DNA of 64,000 nt from Isoetes taiwanensis (GCA_021234155.1 JAJEKV010000528.1:94373-158372), one strand, 5' to 3'. Positions 22,862 through 35,459 are shown, numbered from the stretch's first letter. Numbers and translations: made by a program. Notes: a model not told the origin generated them from the sequence alone.

Positions 22862-25050
22862 AATATTTCTTTTGTAATTTTTTGTTATTGAAATTTTCTA
22901 AGAGGAAGTGTTTTACGGTATAATCAATGTAATAAACTTCAAAAGGTAGAATGGTTTTTTAATAAGTGATACACACCTCTTAACACCATTTAATTTATTT
23001 CTGAAGGGGAAATTTATCATGCGGTGGCAGCCCATGAACATTCTCTTCCTAGTGGGATCATAGTTGAGCAGATAATCCCATCCTGCATCAAAAGTCATGG
23101 GTGTATTCTTCCGACCCTACATCAAAAGTCATGGATGTATTCTAAAGATAAATCAGAAGTGTAGTAGATATCTCTTAACTTGTGCTAGATGTAATTCTTG
23201 GATGCAAATTTGCTGAATAGGATCATTTATTAAACGACTTATTCTAAAACTAAAAAATATAAACATATATATAGTAATGGAGAAGTTGTCCCCTAGGGGA
23301 CATCCCACGTTCGACAAATAAGATCTAACGTAAACGTGCGTCAGCGCACATGGAAGCCTGAAGACGTTGCGTCGCAAACCGACAAATCCAACGTGTCATC
23401 CGACGGGGCAAAAAATACGTTATAATATTCCCTGTGAAATGTAAAGCCCCTTTGCCCATGCAAGGGGTCCACACGCGCATCCTGCGGTCACGATTTGAAC
23501 CCCATCAGCTGGCCCCATCCAGCCCGTCCGTTTCGCTCCGTGTTGACCATTGTTTTTGCGTTGCCGTTAATAGAAGGCTTTGGAGTGAAAAATACCGGCG
23601 ATTTCATATTTTGTGAAGTTACCGCCTGGAAACTATAGAGCCACATCATTGTGGAACCTGCCGTTAGTGGAAATCCGACCTAACATTAATATATCGAGGA
23701 TCTTAAGAACAATAAGGCCACGCTGGCCCAATAAAAAAATTCCAACCAGTCGGCAATGGAGGCTTTTCTCACTGAACTTAGGGTTGTGCATCGAATTGGA
23801 CCGGCTTGGTCTTAGAAACCATCGGACCGGAAGCCCTGGTTCGTGCTTTCGTACCGTTAAAGTGCAAACCCTAGGAGCTCCCTTTCTTATCGGTAACAGC
23901 CGCGATCCCAGCTTGAATATTTTTGAAAAATAGCTAGTCTTGCAATTCTTCATAACTGGAGGCTAAGAAGGGAAATGGTAAGAACAACGTCGTGTTTCTC
24001 AGCATTCTATCTTGAAGAGGCATTTGATTTCTGAGGGGAGCTGGATCGACACTTTGATCTGCAGTTTCATCCATTTTTCTGTTTTTTTTTTCTCCTAGAC
24101 AGAATACCCTGTGTCTTCATCACAAACTTCTTCATGAAGTCCCAAGCAGCATAATTTGGGCCGATTTTGGGCACCGGAGCTCACACATGAGCTAATGGAG
24201 CAAGCTGGGCGAGGCCCATTTGAGCCCATCAAGTAAAACGAAAGCCCCAAGAGATGCCAGTATATTTGAGGAGATGAATTCATGTGTAGACTTATTGAAT
24301 AAAGCCGCTAATGAAAGTTGAGGCCGTGGAGCGAGCCCTGAATCGAAAGAGCTGGATTGCTTGCTGCGAGGGCGGATTGCTTGCGAGCAAGAAAGGAACA
24401 TCACCTTTTTTTTCCATTTATTCTTTTTTAAAGACACATGCCCCTCTCTGGTTTTTTCCTGGGGAAAAAATATTAGCATCAAACAGAAAATGGGCACCGC
24501 CTTATATATGTTAAGAACAAGAAACTTATCACTACAGCGGCCAGTTCCAAATTTATGAGGTTGGATCCACCACTAAAGTCCTTTTTTTTAATAATGCAAT
24601 GCTTATTTAATTAAGTAATGTGAACATCATGCTTGATATTAGTTTGAAACTTGCAAAAGTTGGAGGGCATTAAATTTTTAAATGTAGCTACGAAATAATT
24701 CAAAAAATTTGAGTGCAATCTCAAAAAAGACGAGCACTCTAATTGCAAGGTGCCACACATGTTGCTAGGAGGCTACTGGTTTAATATTATAGGGAGTGCC
24801 TTGACTGTGAAGACTTGGTGTGAAGCCCAGAGGAGGGGTGAGGAGCTGATGGGGACAACATAAGCGAATGTGTTTAAGCCCAGCCCTTAATGTGGATCGA
24901 TTAGCCTATGGCTTATGGGCACGTCTAAAACCAATGAAAACCAATGAAGACCAATGAAAGATGTACTCGTGACTAAAACATCTAAAACCAATGAAAATGC
25001 TATTTCGCTGTAAACAAAGTGGTAATTGCCCTGTTTATCATAAATTAATT
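22862..25050. other. No recognisable gene
   Basis: CATCAAAAGTCATGG.TGTATTCT is duplicated at about 23085 and 23123. Open stretches at 23613-23953 (both strands) and 24192-24560 resemble no known family. No RNA gene was seen. Confidence 0.4.
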
Positions 25051-25053
25051 CAC

Positions 25054-25144
25054 TACATTGTATTTTACAGTGGTTGAAGAGACCATGATGGTCGAGCTAT
25101 CAAAACTATTACATCATCTTCACATAATGAGACCACCCCTTTGG
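25054..25144. repeat. Short dispersed repeat, copy 2 (related to 2801-2889)
   Basis: Shares TGTATTTTAC, GAGACCATG..GGTC, ATTACATCATCTT and ACCACC with the copy at 2801-2889, in the same order and spacing. It abuts the Ty3/gypsy remnant starting near 25140. Confidence 0.45.
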
Positions 25145-25760
25145 GAAAAAGGTCCAAGGTGTATAGGCCACATTGTGTCCCAGATGGTATAACAACAGAT
25201 CCAGCTAAGATTCATGCAGTGAAAGAATGGCCAACCCCTATAAATGTTTCTGAGGTCAGAAGCTTCCTAGGTTTGGCCGAGGTACTACCAAAAGTTTGTT
25301 CAAAACTTTGCCAAGATAGCAGCACCCCTTACGGATTTAACTAAATATGAAAAGGTCAAGAATTGGGCCACACATTGGAAACAAAAGGTTGGTCAGGATT
25401 CCAACAGTTGAAAGGAGCATTAACCACCCGCCCGGTTCTTACCTTGCCAAATCCCCTAAAGATAAATGGGTTGCAACCGATGCCGATAAAATAGATTACC
25501 GGAGGTGTACCAGCGCCAAGAGGAAGGGTTATCGCCTATGACTCCAAAAAGATGAATGATGCGGCGGCCGATACCCTACGCATGACCGGGGAATTGCTTG
25601 TCATGGGGCCTTGCGGAACTGGAGGCACCATCTCCTTGCGAGGAGGTTCCAATTGGATACCGACCACGAGCCTCAATACATCTTCACCCAACCTAATCTC
25701 AATCTTAAATCAGCGTAGATAAATGGACTTTTAGAAGAGAAGGGCAAAAGAGTATTGCAG
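25130..25760 (+). pseudogene. Ty3/gypsy reverse transcriptase-RNase H remnant
   Basis: Known: in Ty3/gypsy pol the RT connection reads 'GHxVSxxGIxxDPxKIxAVxxWPxPxxxxExRSFLGLxxYYRxF' and leads into RNase H. Seen: DGITTDPAKIHAVKEW and PTPINVSEVRSFLGLA (about 25180-25280), then, with frame changes, a residual TTRPVLTLPNP phrase and an RNase H-like VIAYDSKKMN phrase (near 25530-25555). Several frameshifts and stops interrupt it. Integrase, gag and LTRs were not identified nearby, so this is an isolated fragment. It may belong with the short repeat at 25054-25144. Confidence 0.8.
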
Positions 25761-26225
25761 ATAAGCATCGCACCCCTCTTCACTTCCAAATTTGGGATTC
25801 TGTGTGGTTAAAAATCAAGGTGAAGCAAGCAAAGCTTAAGGTTGAAATTGCAAGAAATTGGCACCCCATTGGGCAAATTATAAATACATTACGCTTCTTC
25901 TTTTGAAGCTTATATCCGAGTAGTGTTCCACCTTCTACGGTTTCTACAATTTATATCGAATAAACTATTCTACTAATGGCAAGCACAAGAGCAAAATATA
26001 CTCTTCATTATGTGTCCTATGGCAATAGATAGATAGATATGCCCCGAGGCCCGTGGACTTGTGTAGCATGGGCTAGCTCCCAGTGGGCTACTACCACATC
26101 ATCTTGGTTTACATTGTAGCCTTTTACGAAGGCTTCACTTTTTCTCTATTAATACCGGCATCCCTTTTGAGTCGGCTTCAAGGCCATGCCGCGGATCGTC
26201 GTTATCAATCAGCTTTGAGCTGAGC
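25761..26225. other. Flank of the gypsy remnant, no gene recognised
   Basis: Contains the phrases GCCCCGAGGCCCGTGGAC and CTACCACATCATCTTGG (about 26041-26110), which echo the short dispersed repeat and could be decayed LTR. This is not certain. Confidence 0.3.
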
Positions 26226-26229
26226 ATTT

Positions 26230-27184
26230 ACGGGCATGTATGGCGCCTCTCGAGGATTCATTCGAAGCCCTTTTTCTTTATGTACTTACCGGTGCTTTTG
26301 CGTCATTTCCGTGTGCGTCTGCCGGTTCCCTCATTGTTTTCGTCCTTGCCATCATGGTGTGTATGCGGGTTGGCCCCATCTTATGTTTACGTACTTGTTC
26401 CTATATTGGGCATTCATTTAGCATATGATTTTCATCTTCCACTTCCCCTCTGTCACAAATTCTGCATATCCGGTCATCTTTCTCAATTCTCCGCCATCTG
26501 TCCTTTTCAATTCTTAGGTCGTGGCTTCCCATTCTAAATCTTGTCAGGATATCCCTCGGCCTTCCCTAATGATTATCGATATATCTGGCTGTCCTATCTG
26601 TTGTTCTGGGTTAAATACAGTTAGAAGCCAAATTGTCTTGTGTCCTGTGTGTTTCTGCAGCCAAGCTTGCGTAGCTTTGTTTGTCCATTCATCATTCCAT
26701 TTCCCTTCACTTATCAGATCGCTCAGATTCATCCCCATTTTTCTTGTCCAGATTGCTACATCCCTAAACCATCCGTTGCCCTCGGTTATGTGGGTTTTCG
26801 CTGATTCACTGATCGCAATATTCTCTAACTTACTCGGTTTCCCACCTGCATTATTTCTTATGAGATATCTGATGGTCTTTTCCCACGCCCTTACCTCCAT
26901 TGGTTTCTGCCCTGTCTCATACACTATGGTTGTTTTGCGGTGTATTCGTTCTCAATTTGAATTCTGTTTGTGCCATTGCCTGAATATTCCCTCCTGTTTC
27001 TCCCATTTCCTTCATAGTAGCCCGGTCCCCATGCCTCTACCCCATATACTGCGTGGTTGCGACCAAAGCATTTGAGAACAGAATAGCATGATCTCCCAGT
27101 TTATTATTACGCTCTTATTGCGTAAATTTTTCATATTGTAGTAACTCCCAATGGTTTGTTTGGAATCTTGTATCGCCTCTTTAG
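26230..27184 (-). mobile_element. LINE 3' part (family A), cut by the insertion of another LINE
   Basis: Read on the minus strand from 27184 down, the sequence is protein-like in shifting frames. It has a thumb-like phrase (SYYNMKNLRNKSVIINWEI), then a Gly-rich region after a decayed 'YGVEAWG' position. A conserved-looking stretch follows (26924-26544, with KTHITEGNGWFRDVAIWTRK), and near 26475-26408 a C-terminal finger reads CRIC..GEVEDENHMLNECP. That last pattern (C-x2-C, EDE.H, CP) is typical of the C-terminus of several LINE clades. It differs from the plant L1-type zf-RVT end of the neighbouring element, so two families are present. The upstream end stops at 27184, where the other LINE's poly(A) begins. 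Confidence 0.65.
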
Positions 27185-27193
27185 CCCATTTCC
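27185..27193. repeat. Candidate 9-bp target site duplication, left copy (right copy 35007-35015)
   Basis: CCCATTTCC lies immediately left of the T-run at 27194-27214 and recurs at 35007-35015. Nine bases could match by chance within a few hundred bases, so the call is moderate. The sense-strand form is GGAAATGGG, not the most typical A-rich L1 target. Confidence 0.5.
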
Positions 27194-28331
27194 TTTTTTT
27201 TTTTTTTTTTTTTTGAAGGTAAGAGTTGGTTTTATCATTAATTATGAAATCTCGAGTACATAGCAAAAATATGCTTTTAGAAGAAGCATATCAAAATATA
27301 GTGAAGTGTAGCGATTGATAATAGAGTGTAAACAGAAAGAAAATGAAGTCTTGATTAAGGAGGAAGAACGATCAACAACCACCCTTGGTAGAATGAAATA
27401 GCAAAGTAGGTAAGCAATGAGTACACAATTAGGGCGAAACCGATTCAACAAGCAAATTGCAAACTCGCCAAAATCCACCAAAAGAGTAAACCGAACTAAA
27501 TAAAATAAAAGCCGGTGATATGCTTCTTGGCTTAAAGGACAAATGGACAGGATTTTGTGTTGATCCGAGAAGTAGGAATTGAAGTAGGCATTGAAGGCAT
27601 CTGTGGAGCCAAAAGAGATATTGGACAAGGGGCCAATTATTTTGATAGCAGAGTCGAAACAAATCCTTATCCAATTTAAGAAGTAACAATTGACCCATAT
27701 AGATACGCCCAAGAATTTGTGACTATAGTACCATGTTCTATATCTTGAGAGCCGAGCTTCCTGCGGAGAATTCGGTTATTTGCTGTCAGGAATTTCCACA
27801 GTAAATGGAGCTGGATGACCTCCCTGCAAAATATACTTGCCCACATATCTTCACTCTCCTTGTTGTAACTCATACGTCCTCTTTTCATCAGGAATGACTC
27901 CATAGAAGTGGCAATGTCATTTTTCATGACTTGATCCCGAGATGTCAGAATGAAGGGAGAGTGGCGGTATCAAACTTGTTGTTTCCTTCTCCCAAGAAGA
28001 AATTAAGATACTCTAGGATCATCGAGAAAGAAATAAATTAGAGACCACAACATTTAGATTGGAAGCAAACAAATCGTAGTGACCCCTATACAAACCATAT
28101 TCTTCCCATTTCCTGTCAAAATTAGCTCCAAATTTCTTTTTATGTGCTATAGCAATAGTCTCAAAATCAAACTGAAAGTGCATTTTTAACCAGAAGATGG
28201 ACACACTTTTTTTACCATATAACACCCTATTCCTTGCTTTCCAAATGTTCCATAGAGCAATTTTAATGACTGTATTATCAAATTTATTATTTATCGATTC
28301 ATAAGGGACATAAGATCCTCATTGATTTCAA

Positions 28332-31300
28332 TCATAAATTTATCGAGAGAACCAAGACCGTAAAACCATTTAGGGAGCTACTGAGGAAGAAAATATGGGA
28401 CATATCCTCAGGCCTGTTACAAGCTAAAGGGCACATAGCAGAAATATTAGGGTATCTCCTGGACATAGAGACCAGATTGTTTAGACTGCCATTAGCAATA
28501 AGCCAAATGAAATATGAGACCTTAGGAGGGCAATAAGAATGCCAAACATTATGAAATAAACTTTTGAGCTGATCATAAGTAATGGACCATTTCAGCATAG
28601 CTTTACATCCCTCATTGTTGGAAGTCATTGCATTGTAAACATTTTTGACTTTGTAATCCCCTTTGTCATTTACTCTCCAGTCACTCTTTCCAGAATTGAC
28701 AGCTAAATTTGAGAGGAAGGGTTTGATGAAAAAATAAATTTTCTTATCCGAAGAGGTGCCTCTGATAATACCCTTCAATCTAGTCCAAGAAATGACTCTA
28801 CCACATATAAACATGTCTCTGATATAGACTAAACCAGCTTCATTCCATTTCTTATAAATTCTGGGATGCTTGATAGCAAGAACGGAGAGTTCTTTCGATC
28901 ATGATGGGATTCCAAAAGATTGGAACATCACGGTGAAGCTCCTCTCTTTAATGAAATGAAAATTAGGAGAGACAAGCATTCCGTGCCTTGATGAGATTGT
29001 GTATAAGAGGGGAGATGTTGGAACACGGCAGGTTGATTGAAAGCGAATGAGGGGAGCAGATGATGAATAGAGGGATGACCACAAGGGTGACTTAAAGATA
29101 TCCAATACCTGATAAAGATATAAGCAGGAGATTGATTCCCATGAATAGCTTTCCAAATGAGTTTACCCGCAAGAGATTGAGCTTGAATAAAAAGGTTCTT
29201 GCAACCTAAACCTCCAGAGACTTTAGGCTTACATATGGAATTCAATTAACCAAATGACTTCCCTTCCAAATGAAATTCTGATTACCTTTTCAAGCCCGGG
29301 TAGACATATTTAGGAGCAACTAGAGCTGTGGAAAAGTAAACATGAGAACTGGCAAGAACAGCATTTGCAATGATAGATCTACCTGCAAGAGAGAGATAAT
29401 TCCCATAATTGTTCAGTTTCTTTTTGATTCTCGAAATAATAGGATCCTGCAGGCCTTTGATGCTATGATTCAAAGCTATAGGCAACCCCAGTAATTTGGT
29501 TGCCTGATTAGAAGGAAGGACATTAATGCCAGCAAGAACTGGAATATTGAGGTCACCAATGATCATACTTTTACACAAATTCAATTGGATACCAGAGGCA
29601 GCAGAGAATTGCCTTAAGATCTTAAGAAAAAGATTAATATTTTGAGATCAAGATCATCAAGGAAGGAAAAGGTATCATCAAAGATATTGAAGAATGGAAA
29701 TACTATCATCGTAATTTGGGAGATTTAAACCTTTCAACCCTGGCAAGATTCTCGATAATGAAGAGTGACCCTAGTTAAGAGTTCAGCAGCCACAAGGAAA
29801 AGATAGGGAGCAAGAGGACATCCTTGCCTAACTCCACAAGAGAGAGGAAAGAAGCCAGAAGGGACACCATTGATGAGGACAGCAGAATTGGATCTAGAGT
29901 TTAAACCATGAATAAGATTCATGAGCTTAGGATGGAAGCCCAATTTAGACATGGCAAAATCCAGAAAATCCCATCTCACAGAGTCAAAGGCTCTTTTAAA
30001 ATCCAGCTTGAGAAGAATACAATTTTGGTTCGAAATTCTGTTCCAGTGCAGACCTTCCATAGCAGCCACATAATTATCCAAGATATATCTATTTGGAAGG
30101 AATGCTGATTGGTTTTGGCTAATATTTCTCTGAAGGAAGCTTTTGATTCTCATAGCAATAATCTTAGCACATAGCTTGTAGGTGGTGTTGGTGAGGGAGA
30201 TGGGCCTCCAGTCCTGAAACTTAGAAGGATGATCAACTTTAGGAATGAGAGAGATAAATCCACTGGAAATTGAAGGATGCAAATGATTGTCATTCCGTAA
30301 GGCATGAACAGGGGAGATAACATCGGTTTGGAGAATATCCCAAAACTTGATGTAAAATTGAAAGCAGGAAGGCCATCCGCCCGTGAGATTTGCCTTTGGT
30401 AAAGGAGTTTAGAATCTCATAGATCTCAATGTGAGATGGAATGGCAATGAGAGCTTCATCCATGATTTCCCTAGGAGCGGGAAGAATAGAGTCCACAATG
30501 GAATTAAATTCTTTGGCTTCCGAGGCCATGTTGGGGTCTATTGGCTTATCACTAAAGATATCCATATATCCGCTCTTGAAAAATTAGCAATTTCGAATGA
30601 GAACTGTAATTGTTACCTTGATCATCACTACTTTCAGCAATGGAGTTTCTAAGAACCCTACTCTTTGCAACCCCGAAGAAGAATTTAGAGGAGCCGAGTC
30701 CATGTCATTAGCATATTTGATTTTACATCTAATCGCTGATCCCTTAGCTTCCATCTCCTCAATATTCTTAATTCTTCTCTCTAAAATATCTTCACCAACA
30801 TGGAGATTGTAGTTAGATGGATCATTCTGAAGAAGAGACCTAATATCCTTCATATACACTAGGAGCTGGTTTTTTTCCTTGGTTCTCTCCTCTTTGATAA
30901 CTTTGGACCAGTTTTTAATCCACCCCTTGATTTGCTTGATCTTAGAGTAGAAACATTTCATAGAGGGCAATTGACTACCATCACCCACATTAGAATTATT
31001 GGAAAGAGTCTCATAAAAGGATCCGAATCGAGCAGAATTTCTCATTCTCTAGCAATGAGGAATTGAACTTGTAGGGCGTGCTCCCTTCTCTTTTGATGCT
31101 GGTGATATGAGAGGTATGAAGGAACTGGGGCTGATGGTCAGAGATGGAAGTACCCTCATCACTTGTAACATAACTATTATCCCGTGAAGGATGTAGAAGG
31201 ATTGGAGACATAAAATCTGTCTAGGTGCGTAAAACTCTTGCTTTATCCTTTTGTTTATTTGACCAAGTGTAGGTGGGAGAGGATGGAATATAGACCAGAT

Positions 31301-31809
31301 GTTATCAGCAATAAGAGTATCCCAGTTCTCCCTTTCTGCTCGACATATTGATTTTATTTCCCAATTTGAGGTCCCAAGATGGAGTATTGTTAAAGTCACC
31401 AAGAATAATCCAATTCTCAAGAGATTGAGCACTCACCAAGAGTTAATTTCAGACCAAATTGGCTCCCTATCTTTTGGAGAGGTGGGAGCATAGACATTGA
31501 TAATACCAAATGAATTAGCAACCGAAGCAGGTCAAGGCTTGCCGTGCTCTTGAGGGACTTGTTATAGAAGGAGGAGTGATTGATATCTTTCTTCCGGATA
31601 ATGGCCATTCCACCACTTGCTCCAGATGAGCTGATCCAAGTGGAGGTAGAATTAGGATAAATCCACTCCCTAAATTACTACATTCAAAGGAGGGAAGTTT
31701 AAGTTCTTGAAGGATAATGATATCGCATTATATTGCCTAATTTGGGCAATGGCTCTTCTTCTTTTTAGAGGGCCTTTAATTCCCCGAGATTCCAGGAAAG
31801 TATCTTCAT
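28332..31809 (-). pseudogene. L1-type LINE ORF2: endonuclease, reverse transcriptase, zf-RVT
   Basis: Start: Met at 31809, directly before KILSWNL, the canonical APE-endonuclease opening. Endonuclease (31809 to about 31080): LGDFNNTPSWD (about 31414-31376) and SISDHQPQF (about 31150-31123) are the catalytic-site phrases. A basic linker follows (31045-30584). Reverse transcriptase (30565-29282): FISLIPKVDHP, DFKRAFDSVRWDFL (about 30008-29960), GVRQGCPLAPYLF (about 29838-29795) and a degraded YADD box reading FDD at 29682-29674. C-terminal zf-RVT (28814-28332): CPPKVSYFIWLIANG and a finger-like CPLACNRPEDMSHIFF that has lost its last Cys. Known: this protein nicks target DNA and copies the RNA in place. 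Frames change at least five times, so it is not functional. No RNase H domain was recognised after the finger. Confidence 0.88.
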
Positions 31810-32233
31810 ATCACCGGGAGGGGAGAGAATAAGAAAGAAGAATCTAGAGCCCGGTCTTTCTCGGATTTCCTTTTACTTCTAGTATACGGGCTGGAGTTTT
31901 ATTGAAGCTTGCACAAAACCACATCATGACTAGTCCTATCCTTTCGACGATGGTTTTTTAAAAGTTGGGACTTCCCCCGCAGAGGGTCGATACTAAGACT
32001 TTCATTTAAGAATTCTTCTTTGTCCCGCTTTTTCCTTATCACTACCATATCCCTCACTATCGTAATAATCGAACAACCCCCTGGATAGAAATGAAACATA
32101 GAATTTTTATAATTGTTTAAAGGAACAGAATTAAGAACTTGCCTGGATGTTGCTTTCCCTTGAAGCTCCATGTTTTGAATATCCTCAGGAGTATCAGAAC
32201 AATCTCGGGATCAGCCACGAGTCAATATCCATC

Positions 32234-33785
32234 CTAACTTCTTTTTGAATCAAGAATGTGAGGTATGATTTTTGCAGAGAGGCCATCCTGTTCAATAAAC
32301 TTATTGGGTGTATGCAGAGGATTGCAAGGACATTCAATCATTTGGAAGTCCAAATCAATTAAGGAAGGCAATTCAACACTGTGTGTGTCAACTGGATGGA
32401 TATGGATAGCTGAAGAGTCTTTTAAGGGTATAGATGAGAGACAAATTTGAGGAGAAGCACATACCTTACTTTTATTTAATTCAGGATCTAGATTACTATT
32501 AAGGTCAGATAATACCTGAAAAGGATTTGGAGAGTTGATCTTTAGGTTGTCTTGCTGCTGTACTGATATTTGAGTCAAGTCTTCAGTAGTTTGACTTGAA
32601 TTGCTAGCTGGATGAGAGTCCTTTTCCAGTTCATTTGGTTTGTTGATGCTTTGTTGTTTCAAGCTTGCTGGCAAGGAGATTTTCAGTTGTGAATTCACCT
32701 GACTTGAATTCAGTTGGAGCTTAGCTTTGTCTCGAGATTTCATATCTAATGACCCACTCTTACTCTTATTGACTGGGAAATCCATAAGATTATATGAACA
32801 TTGAGCTTTCCCTTTAGCTTCTTTAATTATTTCACTCAGAGTGAAATTTAGCTTGTCTGTAGCCTGGGTAACTTTCCCAGACACATTCCCTTTTACTAGC
32901 AGCTTAGGTTCACCCATAGATAGAGGCATATTATATTTTGTTATGTGTGCTGTTTCACACATTTTATCTCTATCTCTTTCTTCATCTCTAGCTGCCTTAT
33001 TTCTCTCAGATTCTCTTATAGCTACCATTTACTTTAGTCCATTTGAATCTGTCACTTTCTCGGCAAATTTTTGAATTGTGAATTTTACTAGAATTCCCCT
33101 TTGTTGCAAAGTTGATTATATCGCTGATCCTCTTGCTTTTCTTCGTGATCCTGTTGAGTGAAAACCTTGTTTGGAGGTTGGATTTCTTTAGTTGAGCCCC
33201 ATCTTTGGAGCCTCATTAACTGAGGGTCCACAGGTTGAAATTTTGCAATCGAATACCAGAAATGCCTTTGAAAGCATTTCTCGACATGTAGAGGGCAGAC
33301 CGACCATCTAAGGTTTAATTGAGATTCACAACCAAAGGCATCTATGAAAGGTATGAAAAGGGGTATATCTTTGGAGAGGTCAAGCCGAACAAAGCTTCGG
33401 GAGGTTTGGCGAGGGGAATATTCCGAGATATATAAGTTCCAACAGAATTGAACAAAAGCTTGAAGCACTCTTCATCCCAATAAATAGGATTGAGCCCAAA
33501 AGAGATGTAGAGGCAATGCAAAGATTATTCATTTGGTCAATATCAAGCTTAGGGAGCCATTTGAGAAAGGACAACCGAGAAGTATCAAAGGTCATAGGCC
33601 CGTAGTTGAGAAAGAAATTTGCTGATGGAATTCCCACATTCAAGCATGATGTAGGGGTAATTGAGCCAATAGATAGCCTGAATTAGGATCCCTTTGTTGA
33701 GACCGAGGAGGAAGGCCCACAATTTTTCAAGCTTAATTCCACATTTTTGAACTTTGATGATCACAAACAGAATTTGAAAGAGCAT
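32234..33785 (-). pseudogene. L1-type LINE ORF1 (DUF4283-like, zinc-knuckle) remnant
   Basis: The N-terminal part (33785-33380) reads in broken frames like the plant LINE DUF4283 domain: hydrophobic 'FVIIKV', a 'W.L..PYIML' stretch, then MTFDTSRLSFLKWLPKLDID. The middle part (about 33410-33280) has FVRLDLSKDIPLFIPF and a Cys/His stretch, CPLHVEKCFQRHFW, resembling a decayed CCHC knuckle. The C-terminal part (33028-32234) is one 264-codon open frame rich in Ser, Gln, Asn and Lys, as is usual for the variable tail of these proteins. Known role: RNA-binding chaperone for the LINE RNA. The true start is not clear; coding similarity fades upstream of 33800. Confidence 0.72.
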
Positions 33786-35015
33786 CTATTTTAGAATGCA
33801 CAAAACAGTAAATTCAAGGAAATACGGTCATAAATCTTCATTTTCCGATCTTTTAGATATGGAATTCGAATACGCTTTGAGTCTTTCATCAAGTTCGCCA
33901 TCCGAAGGACCTCGAAGGCGACCTCTTGCAACACCATATGGAATGGGAATTTGGGTAGCGGGGTTTGGGGATGGAGAATACCCCTCGATCGGGATCAGCA
34001 GACAAATTGTCCCAATGAGAAACAAAGATGAGAAATCGGATCCATAGCAAGAGGCCGGAGCAATAAATTATCAAAGTTACCAAAGAGGATGGTTTCGAGG
34101 GGCTGATTTTGATATGAAATCAATTTTGGGAGAATGGCGGATCGATCGAGAAGTCGGAAGATGCGCCGAAAGCGTGAAGAAGAGCCAAATGTTTAGGGTT
34201 TTTAGGAAAATTTGTGACCATTGTGACAAATTCAGGGGAGAGGCAACAAAAGTTCATGCAAAAAATTTTTTGACAATTGAAAAGAGGGAAATTAACAGAA
34301 ACAGGGGATGAGAGACCATTGGAATGAAACAAAATTAAACTAAGATGATCAAGAAGCCTAACATGTCAGATATTTGATTGCAGAGAGACCCACATACAAT
34401 TCTAGGGAATTTAAGGAGAAATTCCTTCAAATTGAGCAGGATCATGTGGAGAATAAACTTCAACCGAGATCAAATAATCCAACCAATTGCAATAGACTAC
34501 GAATGTCCTCGCCGAACCAATCCGCACTCGAACCCACAAATTCCTCTAGCCAGGAATTGATGATTTGAACAGATTCAATCTTTGGAGGGGTACAAAAAGT
34601 GAATTCCAAGAAGAACAGATTGTCCGGAAAAGCCTATGAAAACCAAAGAGCTCCAAAGAAAGCAGCCGTGCCCTTTAGAAATCCACATGAGATTCTATCT
34701 TTTCTCTTATAATTGTGAAAAACAAGAGGTTTCCATAATAAAGATCGCAGCGTAAAGAAAGAATACGACTTCATAAATGTATCGAGATGAGGGTCAAATT
34801 GTAGATCTTGATGAGTGGATTGCAGCTAAAAGCCACCCTTCTACCGAGCAGCAGAATGATCCACAAGAATTAAGCTTCAGATCAACAAAATTCAAATTTT
34901 TCCCATAAGTTTTCTCAAGAAGAGGCTTGTAAATTAAAAAACGGGAAAAAGGACAAAAGTAGCAAGAAAAATGGTACACGTCCAACCAACATAAACACAA
35001 TCCTTCCCCATTTCC

Positions 35016-35265
35016 CTTTGCCATGTGTGTCGTATCCCGGATATCTCGTATTACGTTGATTCTTCTAACTCTGTTCCCAAATATCTATTGATTTATAGTT
35101 GAACTTCTATTGTATCGGGACATTGGATTTAATGCAATAGAAGACTTGGACGAATCAAAGGGTTTGTTTTAGGGTTTTAAAGAGCGTGAGAGGAAGATCT
35201 TTCCAAGGTATCTCCCAATCATCGAGGAAGATGCTGCTCCAAGATATCTCCCAATCATCCGCTAA
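35016..35265. other. Flank right of the LINE, no gene recognised
   Basis: About 250 bp between the candidate right target duplication and the RPS16 fragment. The phrase ATATCTCCCAATCATC occurs twice near 35208 and 35242. It may include the 5' remainder of the interrupted LINE, but no clear motif was seen. Confidence 0.3.
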
Positions 35266-35269
35266 GCTT

Positions 35270-35455
35270 CACTTTGCTCACCCTGGCCTTCGAGCCCATT
35301 TTGCTGCTTGGGCACCAGCGCTTTGCCAATGTGGATAAGGAGGATTAGGGTTCGTGGAGGTGGCCATACCTCCCGGATCTATGACATCCGCCAAAGCATT
35401 GCCAAGGCTTTGGTTGCTTATTATCGAAGTATGTCGTGGCGGTCAAGAAAGAAAT
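35270..35455 (+). pseudogene. RPS16: 40S ribosomal protein S16 (uS9) pseudogene fragment
   Basis: Seen: [16 protein letters not shown] (35290-35337), then after a one-base shift [18 protein letters not shown] (35341-35394) and [10 protein letters not shown] (35395-35424). Known: plant and animal S16/uS9 proteins carry the sequence FEPILLLG.[38 protein letters not shown], so the match covers roughly residues 60-110 of about 146. The protein is a small-subunit ribosomal protein whose C-terminal tail contacts P-site tRNA; that tail is not visible here. A frameshift at about 35338 and divergence after 35430 mark it as dead. The absence of introns over this length suits a processed copy, but no poly(A) tail or flanking repeats were found. 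Confidence 0.85.
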
Positions 35456-35459
35456 AATC

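Larger units (their letters stand above)
27194..35006 (-). mobile_element. L1-type LINE, near full length (about 7.8 kb), decayed
   Basis: On the minus strand the order is: 5' region (35006 to about 33800), ORF1 with a DUF4283-like domain and zinc-knuckle remnant, ORF2 with APE endonuclease, reverse transcriptase and zf-RVT, a 3' region (28330-27215) and a 21-nt poly(A) tail (T-run 27194-27214). CCCATTTCC occurs directly outside the tail (27185-27193) and again at 35007-35015. If this is the target duplication, the insertion is 7813 bp. The left flank is the 3' part of another LINE. Both ORFs have frameshifts and stops, so the element is inactive. Plant L1-type elements normally have this architecture. 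Confidence 0.85.
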
